Shown in pieces: positions 63,109-64,000 of a stretch of DNA of 64,000 nucleotides. The translations under genes and the position numbers were made by a program. The DNA is from CBIFVZ01 sp966185765. Lineage in GTDB: Bacteria > Pseudomonadota > Gammaproteobacteria > Enterobacterales > Enterobacteriaceae. The notes under the pieces were generated by a model. It saw nothing but the letters and a program-made list of their open reading frames with translations, was not told where the DNA came from and made no database searches. The stretch is from the NCBI GenBank assembly GCA_966185765.1, contig CBIFVZ010000005.1:36104-100103 (forward strand). Direction: 5' to 3'. The stretch's first letter is position 1, and every line of letters begins with the position of its first letter.

Positions 63109-64000
63109 ATGGCACAGGTCATTAACACCAATACTCTGTCTCTGACGGCTCAGAACAACATGAACCGTTCTCAGTCTGCTCTCGGCACCGCGATTGAGCG
63201 TCTGTCTTCTGGTCTGCGTATCAACAGCGCCAAAGACGATGCGGCCGGTCAGGCGATTTCTAACCGCTTCACCGCCAACATCAACGGCCTGAGCCAGGCG
63301 TCCCGTAACGCCAACGACGGTATCTCTCTGGCGCAGACCACCGAAGGCGCGCTCAACGAAATCAACGACAACCTGCAGAACATCCGTCGTCTGACCGTTC
63401 AGGCACAGAACGCCACCAACTCTGAGTCTGACCGTAAGTCCATCCAGGACGAAATCGACCAGCGTCTGTCTGAAATCGACCGTATCGCTGAACAGACCGA
63501 GTTCAACGGCGTGAAAGTACTGAGCAAAGACCAGACCCTGAGCATCCAGGTAGGCGCAAACGACGGCCAGACCATCGAAATCAACCTGCACGAAATGAGC
63601 TCTACTACTCTGGGTATGGATGGTTTTAGCGTCAGCAACATGGCGACCAAGCTGAGTGAAGGTGCGATCATTACTACTGGTTCTGACTCTGCACCTTTAA
63701 CTGCTGACGTTATGAAAGATTTCGATAGCGTTGTCATGCTTGACGACAAAGCTTACGGTGTCACTCAAAATGCAGACGGCACGCAGAGCTATACCACTCT
63801 GACTGCTGATGACCAGGGTGATATCGTTAAGGGCACGGCTCCGCTGGCTGCTGACAGCGCCGAGGCTCTGGCTCTGGACGCTGCAACCATGCCGCTGGGC
63901 GCTATCGACAAAGCTATCGCTCAGGTTGACGAACTGCGCTCTGGCCTGGGTGCGGTACAGAACCGTTTCGATTCTGTTATCAACAACCTGGACAGCACCG
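63109..64000 (+). CDS. fliC: Flagellin, second copy, cut by window end
   Basis: 297 codons are visible from the ATG at 63109 (AAAGGAA upstream), and the frame is still open at the last base. The visible end, GAIDKAIAQVDELRSGLGAVQNRFDSVINNLDST, corresponds to about 65 residues before the end of the first flagellin, so only the last D0 part is missing. The N-terminal 170 residues differ little from the first copy; the central part (from about INLHEMSSTTLGMDGF) is quite different. No frameshift is seen. It is divergent from fliDST. Confidence 0.97.
   Translation, partial: MAQVINTNTLSLTAQNNMNRSQSALGTAIERLSSGLRINSAKDDAAGQAISNRFTANINGLSQASRNANDGISLAQTTEGALNEINDNLQNIRRLTVQAQNATNSESDRKSIQDEIDQRLSEIDRIAEQTEFNGVKVLSKDQTLSIQVGANDGQTIEINLHEMSSTTLGMDGFSVSNMATKLSEGAIITTGSDSAPLTADVMKDFDSVVMLDDKAYGVTQNADGTQSYTTLTADDQGDIVKGTAPLAADSAEALALDAATMPLGAIDKAIAQVDELRSGLGAVQNRFDSVINNLDST

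Noticed and set aside
57496..64000. Hin-type phase-variation switch
   Set aside because: No recombinase gene and no hix-like short sites were seen; only homology between the two flagellin genes could promote inversion.
1..64000. Prophage, complete insertion sequence, tRNA or rRNA genes
   Set aside because: No integrase, transposase, phage structural genes, cloverleaf or ribosomal RNA segments could be recognised.

Overview
The window reads as chromosomal DNA of a motile gammaproteobacterium of the order Enterobacterales. The flagellar and chemotaxis proteins match Escherichia coli/Salmonella proteins residue for residue at their key sites, and the DNA has moderately high GC with AT-rich regulatory gaps. 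I cannot name the genus. The gene order differs from E. coli, where these genes lie in several separate clusters; here almost the whole set sits in one block of about 48 kb.

Left part (1-15.9 kb), accessory: two tandem autotransporter genes with near-identical barrels and similar terminators (the first is cut by the window edge); an orphan ABC-type ATPase with a degenerate signature motif behind a winged-helix regulator; an RcsB-like LuxR-type regulator without the usual acidic pocket; a diguanylate cyclase/phosphodiesterase pair for cyclic di-GMP; and a DMT exporter next to a proC-like gene.

Flagellar block (16.1-64 kb): on the plus strand, a Cache-domain chemoreceptor, cheRBYZ and flhBAE. 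On the minus strand, after one unrelated membrane-protein gene, fliRQPONML and fliKJIHGF, with fliE divergent. Then on the minus strand flhDC-motAB-cheAW and flgAMN, and on the plus strand flgBCDEFGHIJ and flgKL. Next come zinT, a flagellin gene (minus), an alpha/beta hydrolase, fliDST (minus) and a second, divergent flagellin gene cut by the right edge. fliA and fliZ are not in the window.

The regulatory logic can be read directly. FlhDC sits in the middle. I found eight sigma-28-type promoters with the pattern TAAAGTTT-N11-GCCGATAA: before the chemoreceptor, cheR, flgM, flgKL, fliC1, fliD and fliC2, and one inside the flhC coding sequence that would drive motAB-cheAW. FlgM (anti-sigma-28) is encoded here. 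zinT has a clear Zur box.

The points most worth a second look are the inverted flagellin pair around fliDST, the promoter inside flhC, the degenerate ATPase plus winged-helix pair, the pocketless RcsB-like regulator, the chemoreceptor with a full amino-acid-binding motif, and several unexplained perfect hairpins. No CRISPR array, tRNA, rRNA, complete insertion sequence or prophage was seen.
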